A DNA stretch of 64,000 nt from contig NW_022145533.1 of NCBI RefSeq assembly GCF_000002235.5, positions 149,501 through 213,500 of the forward strand, in the 5' to 3' direction. This DNA is from Strongylocentrotus purpuratus. Taxonomy: Eukaryota > Echinodermata > Echinoidea > Camarodonta > Strongylocentrotidae. The position numbers and the translations under genes are program-made. Below, piece by piece: positions 32,925 through 46,500 of this stretch. Below the pieces are notes generated by a model. It made no database searches, was not told where the DNA came from, and worked only from the letters and a program-made list of their open reading frames with translations. Positions within the stretch are counted from its first letter, which is position 1. Each line of letters opens with the position of its first letter.

Positions 32925-33185
32925 ACAATCCTCTTCCTCAACATCACGATCACAATTATCACAAGCATCATCATCATCATCATCATCACCATCATCTTCA
33001 TCATCATCATTATCACCATCATCTTCATCATCACCATCATCATCACCATCATCATCATCATCATCATCATCACCATCATTACCAGCATCATCATTAGCAA
33101 CATCGTCATCCTCATCAATAGCATCATCGTCATTATCATTAGCATCATCGTAATCATCATCCTCAGTATCATCATCATAATTGGC
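32925..33185. repeat. (CAT)n trinucleotide tract
   Basis: ATCATCATCACC-type triplets with interruptions for about 260 bp. The minus-strand frame gives Met-rich nonsense and is not a gene. Confidence 0.93.
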
Positions 33186-34312
33186 ATTAGCAGAAAAACC
33201 TCACTACCAATGCAACTAATACCACTTTCCAAATACTGTACATCATCTCTCTCAGTAGAAGTAGCAGTAGAAGCTGTCTGTCGGGAAGCGACAATGACCG
33301 CCTCCACTTTTATGAATGCTGCTTGCAAAGGTAGGTAAGTACCGGTAGCTCTTGCAAGTTATTAACGGCACTGACTCAGGGAACTGGTGGCAAACATAAG
33401 TATTACAAACATAAGCAGACAAGTAACATGAATAACACCAAACACAAGCTAAAGATGTCATGAAAACTGTACAATTTATTCACATAACATTTATAAAGTA
33501 CTTCTCTCAAACATTAGTGTCTGGAGACCAGCAGCTATCTTTAGTCGGTCGCTTCCCGTATAATTATAAGTTGCTTCATAAATGTTGTATTGGTTATCCT
33601 TCCTGTACCCAGTACCAGGTAGGAAGAAATTCCTTGAATGCTTGAGCACCTTTTATTTTTAATATGATTGCAGGGCCCTCAGGGAGAACAGTATTAAAGG
33701 CATTGTTTAACAATGTTAAATCTGAGATGCACGGCCCGACGTGTTATCAGTGTTTGTGAAACGGTGTAATATTGAAGCCTAAAAAAATTGCGCTTCAAAA
33801 TGATCATGAAGTTCCTCAAAAAAGTAAAAATCTTTGAGTGACCGGTTTTACCATACTCAATTTCCCCAATAGACTGTAGTGTTATGAAAACCGTTGGGAA
33901 AACGCAAAATTTGATTTCGATTTCCAATCAAAAATATCTTGATAATCAGACAGGCGATCGGCTTGTAAATGTCATGGGATTCATGTATGCCCTAAAGGTT
34001 TATAATTATGATTGCAGCATGAGCGAAATCAAGGATTTTTTTAAAGGATCTGAGACAAAGTTACCCAATCCCTTTTATACTGATGAGGTCACCCTGGGTA
34101 AACAAGACATGTTATTAATATTATTATTTGGTATTTAAAACAAAAACTTGCCAATTTCACTTGTCAAAACATTTCTCAGAAACATATAATAAAAATTCAA
34201 TGTTTAACCAAATGAAAATAATTGTTTGTTGGCCTGTCATATGCTGGATAAGGGAATTCGAGATTTGCTGACATGAGATTCTGTTTGCCAAGAGCCAGAA
34301 AAAGGTATTCTG
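33186..34312. other. Intergenic DNA, no gene seen
   Basis: A 25-nt word around 33672-33696 (GCAGGGCCCTCAGGGAGAAC) is the inverse of 3735-3759 beside SINE copy 1, so a dispersed repeat end is present at both sites. An 84-codon plus-strand frame (33884-34138) is unrecognised and probably chance. Confidence 0.35.
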
Positions 34313-34705
34313 TTAAAGGTATAGACCAGTTTTGGAAACACCCCCCTTTCAAAAAATTGGAAGCTCTTATTACCAATCATGTGAAAGAATATGTTTTGAC
34401 CAATACGTGATGATACAAATTTTGCCGGGAAACCACCTACTAATTGATATATTTGGTAAATTGATATATCTATCTGGACCGGATAGATATAGCGCACGTG
34501 TCGCGTAGTCCCATATACTTCTTACGGTGTACAGTGCTTGTAACTTTACCAAGACTGGGCCAAATTTCTTATCATTTTGATGATTCCAGAACCTTGCTAT
34601 ACACACCAATACTTATATATGCTAGATGATCAACCTTCTCTGATCCATTCCACAACGTTTCTTTCACAATGCAATCACATGACCAGAACTGGTCTTTACC
34701 TTTAA
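34313..34705 (-). mobile_element. MITE family A copy 7
   Basis: Inverse copy, TTAA to TTAA, left TTAAAGGTATAGACCAGTT and right AACTGGTCTTTACCTTTAA. About 393 bp. Confidence 0.88.
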
Positions 34706-35848
34706 GTGCTACTTTATTTCATTGAAAAAGTAGATGATGTCTGTCATGAAAGTGAAGCATGTGCTGTAATGAATTAAATGAAAGTTTGGCATGCTTTCAT
34801 GTACGAGGATGCAAACAGGATGTGGAATAATAGAAACTGATAATCGTTTTAACTTTTGAGACAGCTACAACATATCATTCATTAAGTTAAAGTGTTATCA
34901 TTTACGGTACTCTTTATTTTAAAGAACAAACCGTGTGGGCGAGGTAGGGAAGGGATAGAATTGCTACCCTAAGCTCAACTTATAGCTTCAAAAGAAACTT
35001 ACCACATTGATAAAATATAGACGCATGACTATTGTTGACATAAATCTGATGAATGTTCATGAGACATACTACATGTTTTTTGTTCACAATAGCCCCCTTC
35101 AATTGTCATTCATGAGACAAAAAAAATGATATCAATGAAGGTTGAAAAAGGATTTAACTGAACATGAGCATTCTATCACTGTGCTAACAAACTGAGCCAC
35201 ACCTTCAGTAATGTATGACGTTTGTTCTATTTTCAATTATACCACATCCATAACTTTTCAGACAGTCTAAACACATACTGATGAAGGACACATTGTAACG
35301 TAATATTTTCAAATGCAGTATAAATCCCTAAATCAATAATTTAGGAGCAGGTGCGTATGATCACAATAGTTATTCTTGGCCAGGACTCAATAAATCTGGC
35401 TGGCATCAAGCCTACACTGAGCACCAACTACCATGCTTTACTTTTTTGTTATTGTTTATTTGATCTTGCCACGTTTCAGCAATAATATGATTATATTTTT
35501 AATACTTGGACATGCAACAGATTTACTTTCTATAAGATGGTTTCATCCTCAATCTCAGGTTCAATTTTTTCTTTTTTTTCCAGGCTGAATTATACTTGAA
35601 TTATCTTCTCACTCAAACAAGGTACACTAGAATCTAGATAATGTAGACCACACATACCCCCTCCCTCTAAAACAAGCCATCTTCTCACATGAAAAATGAA
35701 GAAAAGATCCAGTCTTCACACTCCATGACTTGGTTCATATATTTTCATTAAAAAGGAAAAAAACTCATTGGGGATTGAAGTCAAGTCATAACAGCTTGAA
35801 AAAATAAGTGTTTCAAATGACTCAATTCAATCAAAATAAACATTATCT
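34706..35848. other. Intergenic DNA, no gene seen
   Basis: AT-rich, no exon, RNA gene or bounded repeat recognised. Confidence 0.35.
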
Positions 35849-36249
35849 TTAAAGGTAAAGACCAGTTTTGGAAACGCCCCAATTTCAAAAAAATGAAATG
35901 GAAGCTCTTATTACCAATCATGTGAAAGAATATGTTTTGACTAATACATGATGGAAACAATTTTGCCGGGAAACCGCCTACTAATTGATATATTTGGTAA
36001 ATTATTCTATTTAGACCCGAGAGATAAAACGCATGTGTCACGCATGGCGCGTAGTCCCATATACATTTTTCTGTGTACAGTGTTTGTAACTTTGCCTAGA
36101 CTTGGCCAATTTTTTAATCATTTTGATGATTCCAGAACCTTGCAATACACACCGATACTTATATGCTAGATGATCAACCTTTTCTGATCGATTCTACAAC
36201 GTTTCTTTCACAATACAATCGCATGACCAGAACTCAACTTTATCTTTAA
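35849..36249 (-). mobile_element. MITE A/B mosaic copy 8
   Basis: One end is family A (TTAAAGGTAAAGACCAGTTT) and the other family B (GAACTCAACTTTATCTTTAA), so the termini are not complementary beyond the TTAA and AAAG core. The middle is family A. Confidence 0.85.
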
Positions 36250-37061
36250 ACCAATGTTTGCATGCGCTTCCATAATCCACTGTAAAGGTTTTCACACCAC
36301 ATACCTCATTTTGAAAGGACATTGTTTACATGAATGAAGATCAAATCGTTCTCGCATCATAAAATCAGCCCAAACGATGTTTGGATATCTGACATTTATT
36401 ATTCCACCAAAATGTCTCCTTCCTCTCGCTTCAGCAAGGCTTGTTATGTAAACACACATTGAATCACGATCCATGGTAAAAAGGGAGTATGTAACAAATA
36501 CTTAAAAAACTTACTTGTCATCTTATGACAGCTAAAAGGGTTTTTTAACTTGGGCTTTAAACAGATGCTATTCTCATTTATTCTATTCAGACAATTTTGT
36601 CAAACATATGTTGAAATCGATTAGATAGCTTTTAAAGGTAGCACTTTAAGTTTTGGGTATAATCTCACAACGACTTAACATAGCATGCAATGTACTTGGG
36701 ACACAAGCTTCTAAATTAAGACAATTTTTCTTGAGATACAAAAAGTGAAAGTCTACTGTGTTTCGATTGTCATGTGTGTCTGTTTGGAGCTGGAAGGACA
36801 CTAACTTGGATGAACTTAGCGATCTTTTGGCTCCAAACAGAAGATACAATCTTACAGCTGCTGTTTAACCCATTAAAGATAAACTTGAGTCCTGGTAAAA
36901 AAAGATAATGAATTCTCACAGAATCAAATGAAACTTACACTCAATGTTCAAGATTACAAATAAATGTCATTTGCCAAACACTTTTGGTAGAAAATGTATA
37001 CTGGCTGAGTAATGAGCTTAGAAAGATGAGGAAATCAAAGTTAGTAGCCCCCGACACTGTT
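36250..37061. other. Intergenic DNA downstream of PRPF38A, no gene seen
   Basis: AT-rich. May include the distal 3' end of the PRPF38A transcript, but I see no clear minus-strand AATAAA. Confidence 0.35.
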
Positions 37062-37262
37062 TGTGTAGTCCCATATACATCTTTCTGTGTACAGTGCTTG
37101 TTACTTTACCAAGACTGGGCCAAATATATTATGATTTTGATGACTCCAGAACTTTGAAATACACACCAATACTTACATGCCACATGATCAACTTTTTCTG
37201 ATCCACTGCACACCTTTCTTTCACATCGCAATCGCATGACCAGAACTCAACTTTGTCTTTAA
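37062..37262 (-). mobile_element. MITE B-type fragment, copy 9
   Basis: Half element: from GTAGTCCCATATACATC to GAACTCAACTTTGTCTTTAA, with TTAA at 37259-37262. The other half is missing. Confidence 0.8.
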
Positions 37263-37544
37263 CAATAAAATTAATTATACAAAGTGAAATGCAGATCAAC
37301 AGACATTATAGAAGTGGATGATCATATACATGTACATGTAGTATGAATGATCAGAAGACCAGATCATTTTCAGTCTGATGTTCTTCCTGTAACATGAGCG
37401 CTTCACGATTCAATTCAAGATATTCACTGGAACCACACTTTACAAAGCACACAGCTGGTGAGTTGAGTCCTTTCAATGGTGTAGCAGGTCATATATACAA
37501 ACACATTGCTGGTGTAGTGAAGATCTGTTTTGGGTGGGATATAA

Positions 37545-37569
37545 TCATTTCCTGTAGGATCTCCTATGC
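37545..37569 (-). CDS. PRPF38A: PRPF38A coding exon 9 (terminal)
   Basis: Acceptor TTTTCTTTTCCAG, then GCATAGGAGATCC; completes Arg from exon 8 and adds HRRSYRK and stop TGA at 37545-37547. The short terminal coding exon fits phase exactly. Confidence 0.78.
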
Positions 37570-40500
37570 CTGGAAAAGAAAACAAAATGAGAAAGAAGGA
37601 GGTAATGAATCATCTGAGAAGCAGGACAAAGCATAGACCACAAATTATCGGGGAGGGGGGGGGGGGGGGTGGGGAGAAGACACCCTACAAACCACATGAA
37701 AATTACCTTACAGATATAGAGAGGAGATTGTAAGGGGAAAAAATAATTATTTCTTCTGCCACCTTTCTTAGGTATCAATCTATGTACATGATAGATAGGG
37801 GACTGCTAACTTTATAAGACTAGGCTCAGAAGTAATAAATTAAGAAGCAAAACATAACACCAGGCATAACATGTCAATTTACAAGGAAGACATGACAACA
37901 GAAGTAACATCTGGGCCTAAAATGGAAACATGAGCACATGCAACATGTAGAACTAAAGGAAGTATGACATTAGCCTTGCCGTTATCCTACACAGAAGACA
38001 GGACAACAGGTTTCACATTGGGTCAGAAGGGAAAAATATACCACCAGATTTAACCCTATTCTGACTTTTTGACCCCCCCCCCCCTTCCCATTCAAAATCC
38101 ACGACTGCTGCGCAACCACTAAACTAAGTTTGCAGCAATCAGATAATCCTCTACAAGTCATTTAGTAGTCAAATGTCAGGCCAAAATTTGTGTATAAAAT
38201 AATGCTTTTCCTAAATATAAAAGTGATTTTTCTTGAAAAAAACATTTCCAGGGGTACTATCTATATGCGAGTCAATATCTCTGCAAAATTTTGAATCAGT
38301 TGTGCATTTCATGGCTGAGTAATATCACTCAAATTTACCCCCCCCCCCCTTTAGTCAAACCTTGCTCTTAGAAAGCCCAGTCAGTATAGGTGAACACAGA
38401 AGATGTGACACCTGGGGACAAAGATCCTAAGTCAAACTTAACTCTTAGTTGGACTTTAACATTATGGACTGCCATTTGTAGCCTTAAAATAAAATATAAT
38501 CGAAAAGCAAAAATTGAAGTATTTTAGACTTTTTATTAATTCCACATCAAGAACATGAAATTTCCTTGATAATAAGCAAATATTAATCAACTACGAGGGT
38601 AATGGTGCAAACTATCATCGCCGAGGTGATCTCAGGGCTACTATCTTCCCGAGCCGAGAAAAAGACCTATCTCAGGTAGATAGTATTTATCTATACCTTT
38701 TTCGTGCTCTGTACAATCGCAATGTAAACAACTATACATGAGGGATATAATAGAAAATATGAAAGATTTGAATCAACAGTTTATGCCTTTTAAAAGAACT
38801 TTTACAAAATATTTTCATAGATGCTTGCGGCTTTCCATAATTCTTAAATCCAACTTTAAAATAAGTTCAACTTAAAGATGAAGTTGAGTTCTGGTCATGC
38901 GATTGCATTGTGAAAGAAACGGTGTGAAATCGACCAGAAAAGGTTGATCATCTAGCATATAAGAATTTGTATGTATTGCAAGGTTCTGGAATCATCAAAA
39001 TGATAAGAAATTTGGCCAAGTCTTGGTAAAGTTACAAACACTGTACACAGAAAGATGTATATGGGACTACACGAACACGTGGCGTAAAAAACCTACCCCC
39101 AAAGTTTTACGAGTTACATGACATATTTAGAATATAAAGGCATTTGAAGAGCCATGCTTTTCAGGGAACATGTCTTATCTGATGTTCTTCCACACTTGCA
39201 TAATAAGAATGATAACGCTCACAAATTATTTTTCACCTCTTCCCAGAACTCAACCTTCTCTTTAAAATCTTTGTGAAACACCCCCCCAGATGTAACAAGT
39301 TGGGCTACAGAAGGCCTGTCTTCACTAGCTCAAGATTGCCAAATATCCCGCTAATTAAACTATCCCGATCGCAAACTATCCAGCTAATATTCGTCTTCAT
39401 CAGCCCGAAGTTGCAATTAGCGAGATATTTGTCCGGGATTGTCATCCCAAGATATCTTGGGATAGTTTGCAAAATATCCCGCTATTTGTCCGGTGCGTCT
39501 TCACCAGACCGAAGCCTTGCACTATGCGCGAAGGCTGAGCAAAATATCTCGAGCTAATTTCTCAAGGTCGAGCTTCAATTTTCGAGGTCAAATCTTGAGC
39601 TGATGAAGACGAGATTTGTAACTTCAGGATTATTTCCCAAATCAGAAATAGCAGGCTATTTGGCAATCTCGAGATGATGAATACGCGCCTAGAGAGAGAA
39701 CAGCACACCAGCAGTGACCGGCCAGCGTGTGGGTGAGTAGGGAGAAGACCTACCTATCATCTGGTGATGTTGACCGATGTCTATGATGGTACCTATCATC
39801 GCTCCTCTCATCACGCCTATCGTCACGTCTCTCATCACGTCTCTCATCACGATGATAGTTACGAACTAACGCAAAATAAGGAAATATAATAATAATAATA
39901 ATCATACAATATTTATAAAGCGAATAATAAACATTAGTTTCTCTATGCCCTGTACAAGCATAATGACGAGAAATTTATTCACATAAAAGGAATCAACACA
40001 GAGAAATATACAAATCTTATAACTACTAAAATGACTAACTTAACATAGTAAATAACATAATAAAGAGATAGCTAACATGGTCAAAACAAATAACGTAAGG
40101 ATAGTTTAACAAATATACAAATGTTAGAAGATACCTATTGAAAGTTACATTACATCTTATGTACAGAAACAATGAGAAAAAAACCATAAATGAAATAATG
40201 CATGATCATCTTTCTACTGAATTTTATTGTAATGCATCGATGGATATTTATCTGACATTCTGTCTCACAGTGAAACATGTAAATAAGTTTCTAGGACCGC
40301 TCGACAGGATGTACACTAAATTAAACCAACATGCATCTATTTTTTTTTTATGATGCTGCTCTGGGGGGTGTTTCATAAAGCTGTTCGTAAAGTTACGGAT
40401 GACTTTACGAATGACTTAAATATGAGAAGCCAAATGGGATGCTCAATCATTATTAACTGCATCAACTAAAGTTGAACTGTGCAGATTTAGATTAACATTC

Positions 40501-43500
40501 TCATCATAACAAACAATTTTTTAATGCAAAGTATATTTTTTGCCATAATTTAATTGAGGTTATTGGAAATATAGTCACACTTTGTTAAAACATCAGGAAA
40601 AACTTTGGGCATCCTATCTGGCACTTCATATTCAAGTCATTTGTAAAGTCATGCATTACTTTACAAACAGCTTTATGAAACACCCCCTGAAGGCCTCCAA
40701 GACCAAGAGGAAAACTATTTATTACATTCTAGAGAGAGCTCATTACCTGGTGATCTGTGTCTTCTTTCCCTTGATCTGCTCCTCCTCTCCCTCTCTCTCC
40801 TTGGGCTCCTGCTTCTCCTTCTCTCTCTGTCTCTCCTGGGGGATGGGCTTCTCCTCTTGGGAGAACGACTTCTCCTGAATGAAAATCAATGACATCATAA
40901 TGAAAATCAATGACATCATAATGAAAATCGATGATATCATAATGAAAATCAATGACATCATGTTTGGTTTCTTTCAATTGTCAATTCAATTCAATTCAAT
41001 TCATTTATTTTTCCTCTTTCAATTGTTCATATTTACAATGATGGTACATTTTAACATATTCACATATTCGTAAACATATACATCAATTTGCACAATACAA
41101 TACATTAAAAAAAATAAACATGACATTGAAAGGGAAGTAGGGCCGACTAAAAAGCAGAGCTTGTAAGGTGTAGGCCCCCCTTTAAAAGTAATTATTATGA
41201 AGTATTATTTTATGAGAAAAAAACAAAACAATAATTGATTCAGTAATACAAAAATCATTTTCAAATGCAAAACATTGATAAATACATACATGTTTATAAA
41301 AAGAAACAATCAAAGTTACACAAACATCAAATTTGCATAAAGTCATACTACAAATTATATTTGATTGGGGAATGCAATAGCCAACCCTTTCCCATCAGAA
41401 GTATTTTAGTTCTGGTGATGACAAACAAAGAACCCAACAAAATCAACACTGAACATTGAAAAATGTACATCCATGCCTGTTGAAAGAATTTGATAATAAT
41501 GCATTATACCCATATTATAAACAAAGAAATAAGAAGACATTGGGAAAGTCAGGAGTGCAGTGCGATACATTGTCCAAAAAATCTGTGACGTTACTTCTTG
41601 AAGGATACGTAATTGTGGAAATTTGGCCTGTCCATAAAATGATAATATGGATGCATTTCCAAATCCCACAGCGTGCAAACCTCTATTTTGAGATTTTGAG
41701 AAATGAGGTGTCAAAAAAGGTAGTGTGGTATCAACATGTTCAGGGCAACTCCCTGCATAATTTTCAAAATGGCCACCATTTATAACTATTGAATGATTTC
41801 AGAGATTACTTTTTAACAGAACCTTATTTTGCCATGTGTGTGTGAGGTGTCATACAAAAGGTAATTAAATTTCCTACAAGATGATATCACTAGACCTGCC
41901 AACCTCAGAAGTTCAAAAACTGTATTCTTTAGTCCCAAAAGTTGTATTTACTGACAAAAGTTGTATTTTGTTTGTAAAACACGGATCAATGCCTCTTACA
42001 GTCCCTACAAACAAAAAGAATTTTTGTTATGGATCATCTATTGAAAATGCATGATTTCGTCATGACTGGTGTGTTCAATGAACCTATGAACATCCCCAAA
42101 TTGCCAATGTGAGATGCTCGTACGATACTTTACAGGACAGAATGGGCATTTTGTCATTGAAAATGGCACACACAAACACACACAGGAAAATCGTACTTTC
42201 GTATATACTTCTAAAAATCGTACTAAATATGATTACATCGTACTGGTTGGCAGTTCTGTATCACATTAAATAGGTTTGAGAATAATTTGTATAACAACTT
42301 TGAGCCAAAAACAAGATTTTTAAAAAAATTAAAAAATCATGAATATTGCTATGGAAAATGTGAAGGAGAATGGGGTCTATGTTCCATCAGGACTGGGGAA
42401 GGGACAGCTCTTGCATGAGCTTCTTTTGATTGCTAGATCAGGGAGAGAAGACATAGACCTTCAGGAAGTAGGGAGGTAACCAGGAATTTACAACCACAAG
42501 AAAGTGACTGATGTGACCTGATGGATCACTACATCCAACTAAAGTCAAGTAGTTCACATGTTATGTGATGAGTCTGGTATTGTTACAGACGGCAGCCCAT
42601 CTCAGGACAAGAACCAACAAGCCAGACGGAGTTGTCTCCTCATTCATGGTATGGTCGTTGTCAAAGAAGCAATGGCTGTAGGAAATTTCCAAACTTCCAA
42701 GCACTTGGCTCTGATGTATGTGCGACATACCGATGCAAAGGCAAAGCAGTGTGATCTTTTCTTGAGTCGTGTTTCACATTCATGAATTTTGGGAATGTTT
42801 TATCTATATTTTTCTTGCAATCTTCATTCTCACCCATTCCTTGTCATATTTCATTTAATTGAATTAAACAACCACACACACACGGAAAGCTTACAAAAGC
42901 AAGCTTTAAAGCTTATCTTTACTAGTTTATAGGAGGGATTAGACCACACTGCAAGGTTACTGGACGGGTGGTTATCTCATCAACTCAGCTCTCAATTAAC
43001 ATAAGAAAAAGAGGATCATTGGGGACCAATGGTCACCGATTAGGCATTGTTTTCTATATAGAGGGAGCAAGTAGCTTCAAGTAGGACAGTGTGGCTTTAA
43101 ATCAAAGAATATTTTCTATCTTACCTTTTAGGTGATCGACTACGACTTCGACGATGCCTTGGTGAAGGACTTCTCCTTGGTCTGTCGTGATCGTGATAGC
43201 TACCCCGGTGACGTTCAGGTGACTTTTTGATCTCCTGTTTATAAGAATCACAGTGCAAACAATACAGACATTGCAACAAGTTTCAAGTCAAATTTAAAAC
43301 AAGTAAGATGTTTGGATTAGTAAAAATTATTATTTACGTGATTAACATCTATCATGATATGAATGTAAATCCTGAAATTTCCTTGTGCATGATATGTATA
43401 TGGAATATAAGTATATTATGTTATGTTAAGTTTTATGTTAAATTTGAGCAAAGTGAATTTCCATTGTAAAACTAAAAAGAAATTGCAATTTTTTATTGGA

Positions 43501-46500
43501 ATGTTTTCTCAAATTTGTGAGTGGTTCAGATTAATAAAACAAGGTTAATGCTACAAAACGACTGTATCACAACTGACAAGACAAATCTTTGCTTCACCAT
43601 GAAAATCACTTTTGTTTATAATTCATGAAAGTCTAATGTTGTTAAAGGTGAAATTCAAAGAAAATCACAAATATGTCAACTAATGTATCACTATAAACTG
43701 GTAAGCTTACAGATGGCAATCGTACAAGTTTTAGGTCAACTACATATCGGGTGAATTATAAAAATACAAATACAACCACCTCCATAGCAGCTGGGATATA
43801 CGAGAGATTCGCCGGAAAAATAAGGATTTTTTAATGACGTCACTATATGGACCACTACTGCCCAAGCAGACGACATCCCATAAAGAATGAACATAATTGC
43901 GAAGCTATTATTTGTCAAATTATAATGAGTTCAGTGTATATAAATGTAATGGCATGTCAAACCATTCAAAAGGAGATATGACCCGATTCCGATAACTAAA
44001 ATATTTTGCTTGTAAATACACAGAATAGGGGTTAATTAACAATCAAAGAAACCAGACTTTTAAATTGAAAAAACCCCCGGAATTATATTAAGGACGGCAT
44101 TTGTTCCCTCTTGAAACGCCGAACATACCGCGGTGTGTGCAGCTGAATATTCAATGGCGTCTTATTTTGTTTACAAGCGACAGATTCCTTTATTTTTGTA
44201 TCGCTGCATTTGTTATCAAAATAAAACCATGCGCGGGGTTTAGAGTGAGGCAATAGATTATACATTTAGCCTGACGGTAGTGAAGTAAGAGAAAGAACTC
44301 AAGAGAGGATGAAAACACAGGCACTGAAAATGTGTGAGATGTCATGGGACATCGTCTGCTTGTGCAAATCGTGTCCATACTGTGATGTCACACATCTCAG
44401 CAGCGTTCGGAGAGCTCTTCAGGTGCTATGCCGGGGCTGTATTTAAGCGTTTTACAATTTATAATATTCATTACTTCGAATGTTTCCAAGCATTGAATTT
44501 TGATAACCTTGTCGAATCAAAGTTTCAACTTTGCAATAATGAAATAAAGTTAGTTTTTAAAAACAATGAATATCTACTTTAAGTTTCTGGATTCATAGAA
44601 TGTACAAATTTGATTAAAATCATTCTTTTTCTTTTGAAAAAGATGTACCGGTACATATAATTTATGGGAACTAAATCAGTAGGATAAATTTATGAATTCA
44701 AGCACTAAAATTGACATAATAATTTTTACCATAAATAGAGCTGCAAAATTTTGTATCTTTCTGCTACTCTTAGAGTAACGTGGCAAATAAATCTGAAAGA
44801 GGACAGCCAATGGTTTGGCAATACATGTGGACCTTCTCACCCTTCGGCATACCCCTTAATCAAAAGCCAGCAGCTGCCTACTTTTGATATCACCTGTTCA
44901 AACCTCAATGATCTCTCATTTTTTGCAGCAAAACAGGGCTTTGCCGTTCATAATTTACATCATGAAAAAGTATGACTTGCTTTCGCATTAATAATTGCTA
45001 ATGGATCTTATGCTACGGTCACAAAGGCTCATACAAACGATAATTTCATACGAATCTCCCTGTTTTTCCATTGTCTTTCGGAATTTCCATTGTCTGAAAA
45101 TCGTTCGTACGGCATTCGTAGCAGTTCGTTATGGCATTCGTGACCGAGGCTTTAGGTGAAATCAAATAGAAGTAAGATGAGGAATGTAAGATAACTTACT
45201 GGTATATCGATGTCATCGTCACTGGAGTCTTCCATGTCGTCCAGATCCTCCTCCAGAGGGCTAACCTAGTATCACAAAGAGGGTCAAGGGTCAATGAATG
45301 TCAATCAAAAAACATGGTTACGCTTCCTACACAGAATATATTAAAGATATTATGGGTGGTATTCGCATAAGTTAAGCAGGGACTAAGTCCAGACTAAACA
45401 GGAATTTTAGTTCACACTTCTATGGAATGCTACATGTAGGTTTCATCATCTCCTTCAATATTCATGACAAAGATAATCTACCAAAGACTTTGTTGAAATT
45501 CAGTACATACTCATATTATCTTTTTCTTCCCATTTCATTGCAAAATTAATTTTTGTGGACACTTTTCATTGCAAGATTAAAATAATCTGTACAGGGTAAA
45601 TGAGTTGGTAACAGGCACTCCATAAAAGTGTGGACTAAGTTAAGCCAGGCTAACTTAGTACGAGCAATCGGAATACCACCCATTGTAAATGAAGTTCTCA
45701 TGGTGTTATACCTCGTACATATAACAGCCTCCAGCAGGCCTGTTTATAAGCATCATGATGTCAGAACACTGAAACCCTAGTCAATACTTACGCGTAGTTC
45801 AAGCTGCTCAGTCTCCTCCAGAATATGTCTCTTCTGCACACGAGGGAGAATGATGTCACAGACTCTCTCTTCATTCAGAAGCTCGTCGATAAACTCATCA
45901 ACATGGGATAAGAAATATCCTATGGAGTAGAATAATGTTTGAAGTTTGAAGTTTGAAGCTTATTTATTCCACATTTTACATAAAAAATAGTTTATATTCT
46001 TTTTAATTTTTTTCTTTATACAAGTGTATATTATATAAGAGTAGATTTCAAACAAGAAAAAAAAAAAAAAAAAATTCAAATCAAGTTTTTAAAAATTAAA
46101 AATTAAAAATCTTGGTCCTAAAATAGGGTGCGTCTTATACACCGAGATTTACGGTAATTACGCACAAGTCAAAGATTGCCTAAGCCAAGGCACGTCACTC
46201 GGTCCGTCAAGGTCGACTTACGTGAGGTTGATTGTATCAGATGACAAAAATTAGGTAGAAAACATAACACAGGTGAGAAATGTGGAAAGAAAAACAAGAA
46301 AAGGAGCGAGTTATTATTATTATTAATATTATTTATTTGGCACTTTCAAAAGAAACAAAATCAGGAAAAAATATACAATCTAAATAGGACATAATGAATA
46401 CATTTGACACTTGCGCACCCGACCAGGTAGCCCGGGTAAGGAACAGGTCAACTTAATGTCCATGATCATGATGAGCACTATAACGAGTGGTTTCTCGCGG

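Noticed and set aside
32891-33328. Met-rich 145-codon frame
   Set aside because: Translation of a CAT trinucleotide repeat.
33884-34138. 84-codon plus-strand frame
   Set aside because: No recognisable domain and no codon or splice support; likely chance in AT-rich DNA.
40747-40874. Frame break in PRPF38A exon 7
   Set aside because: I first suspected one from the switch in Arg/Ser richness; a recount of the reverse complement shows the frame set by exon 6 is intact through exon 8.
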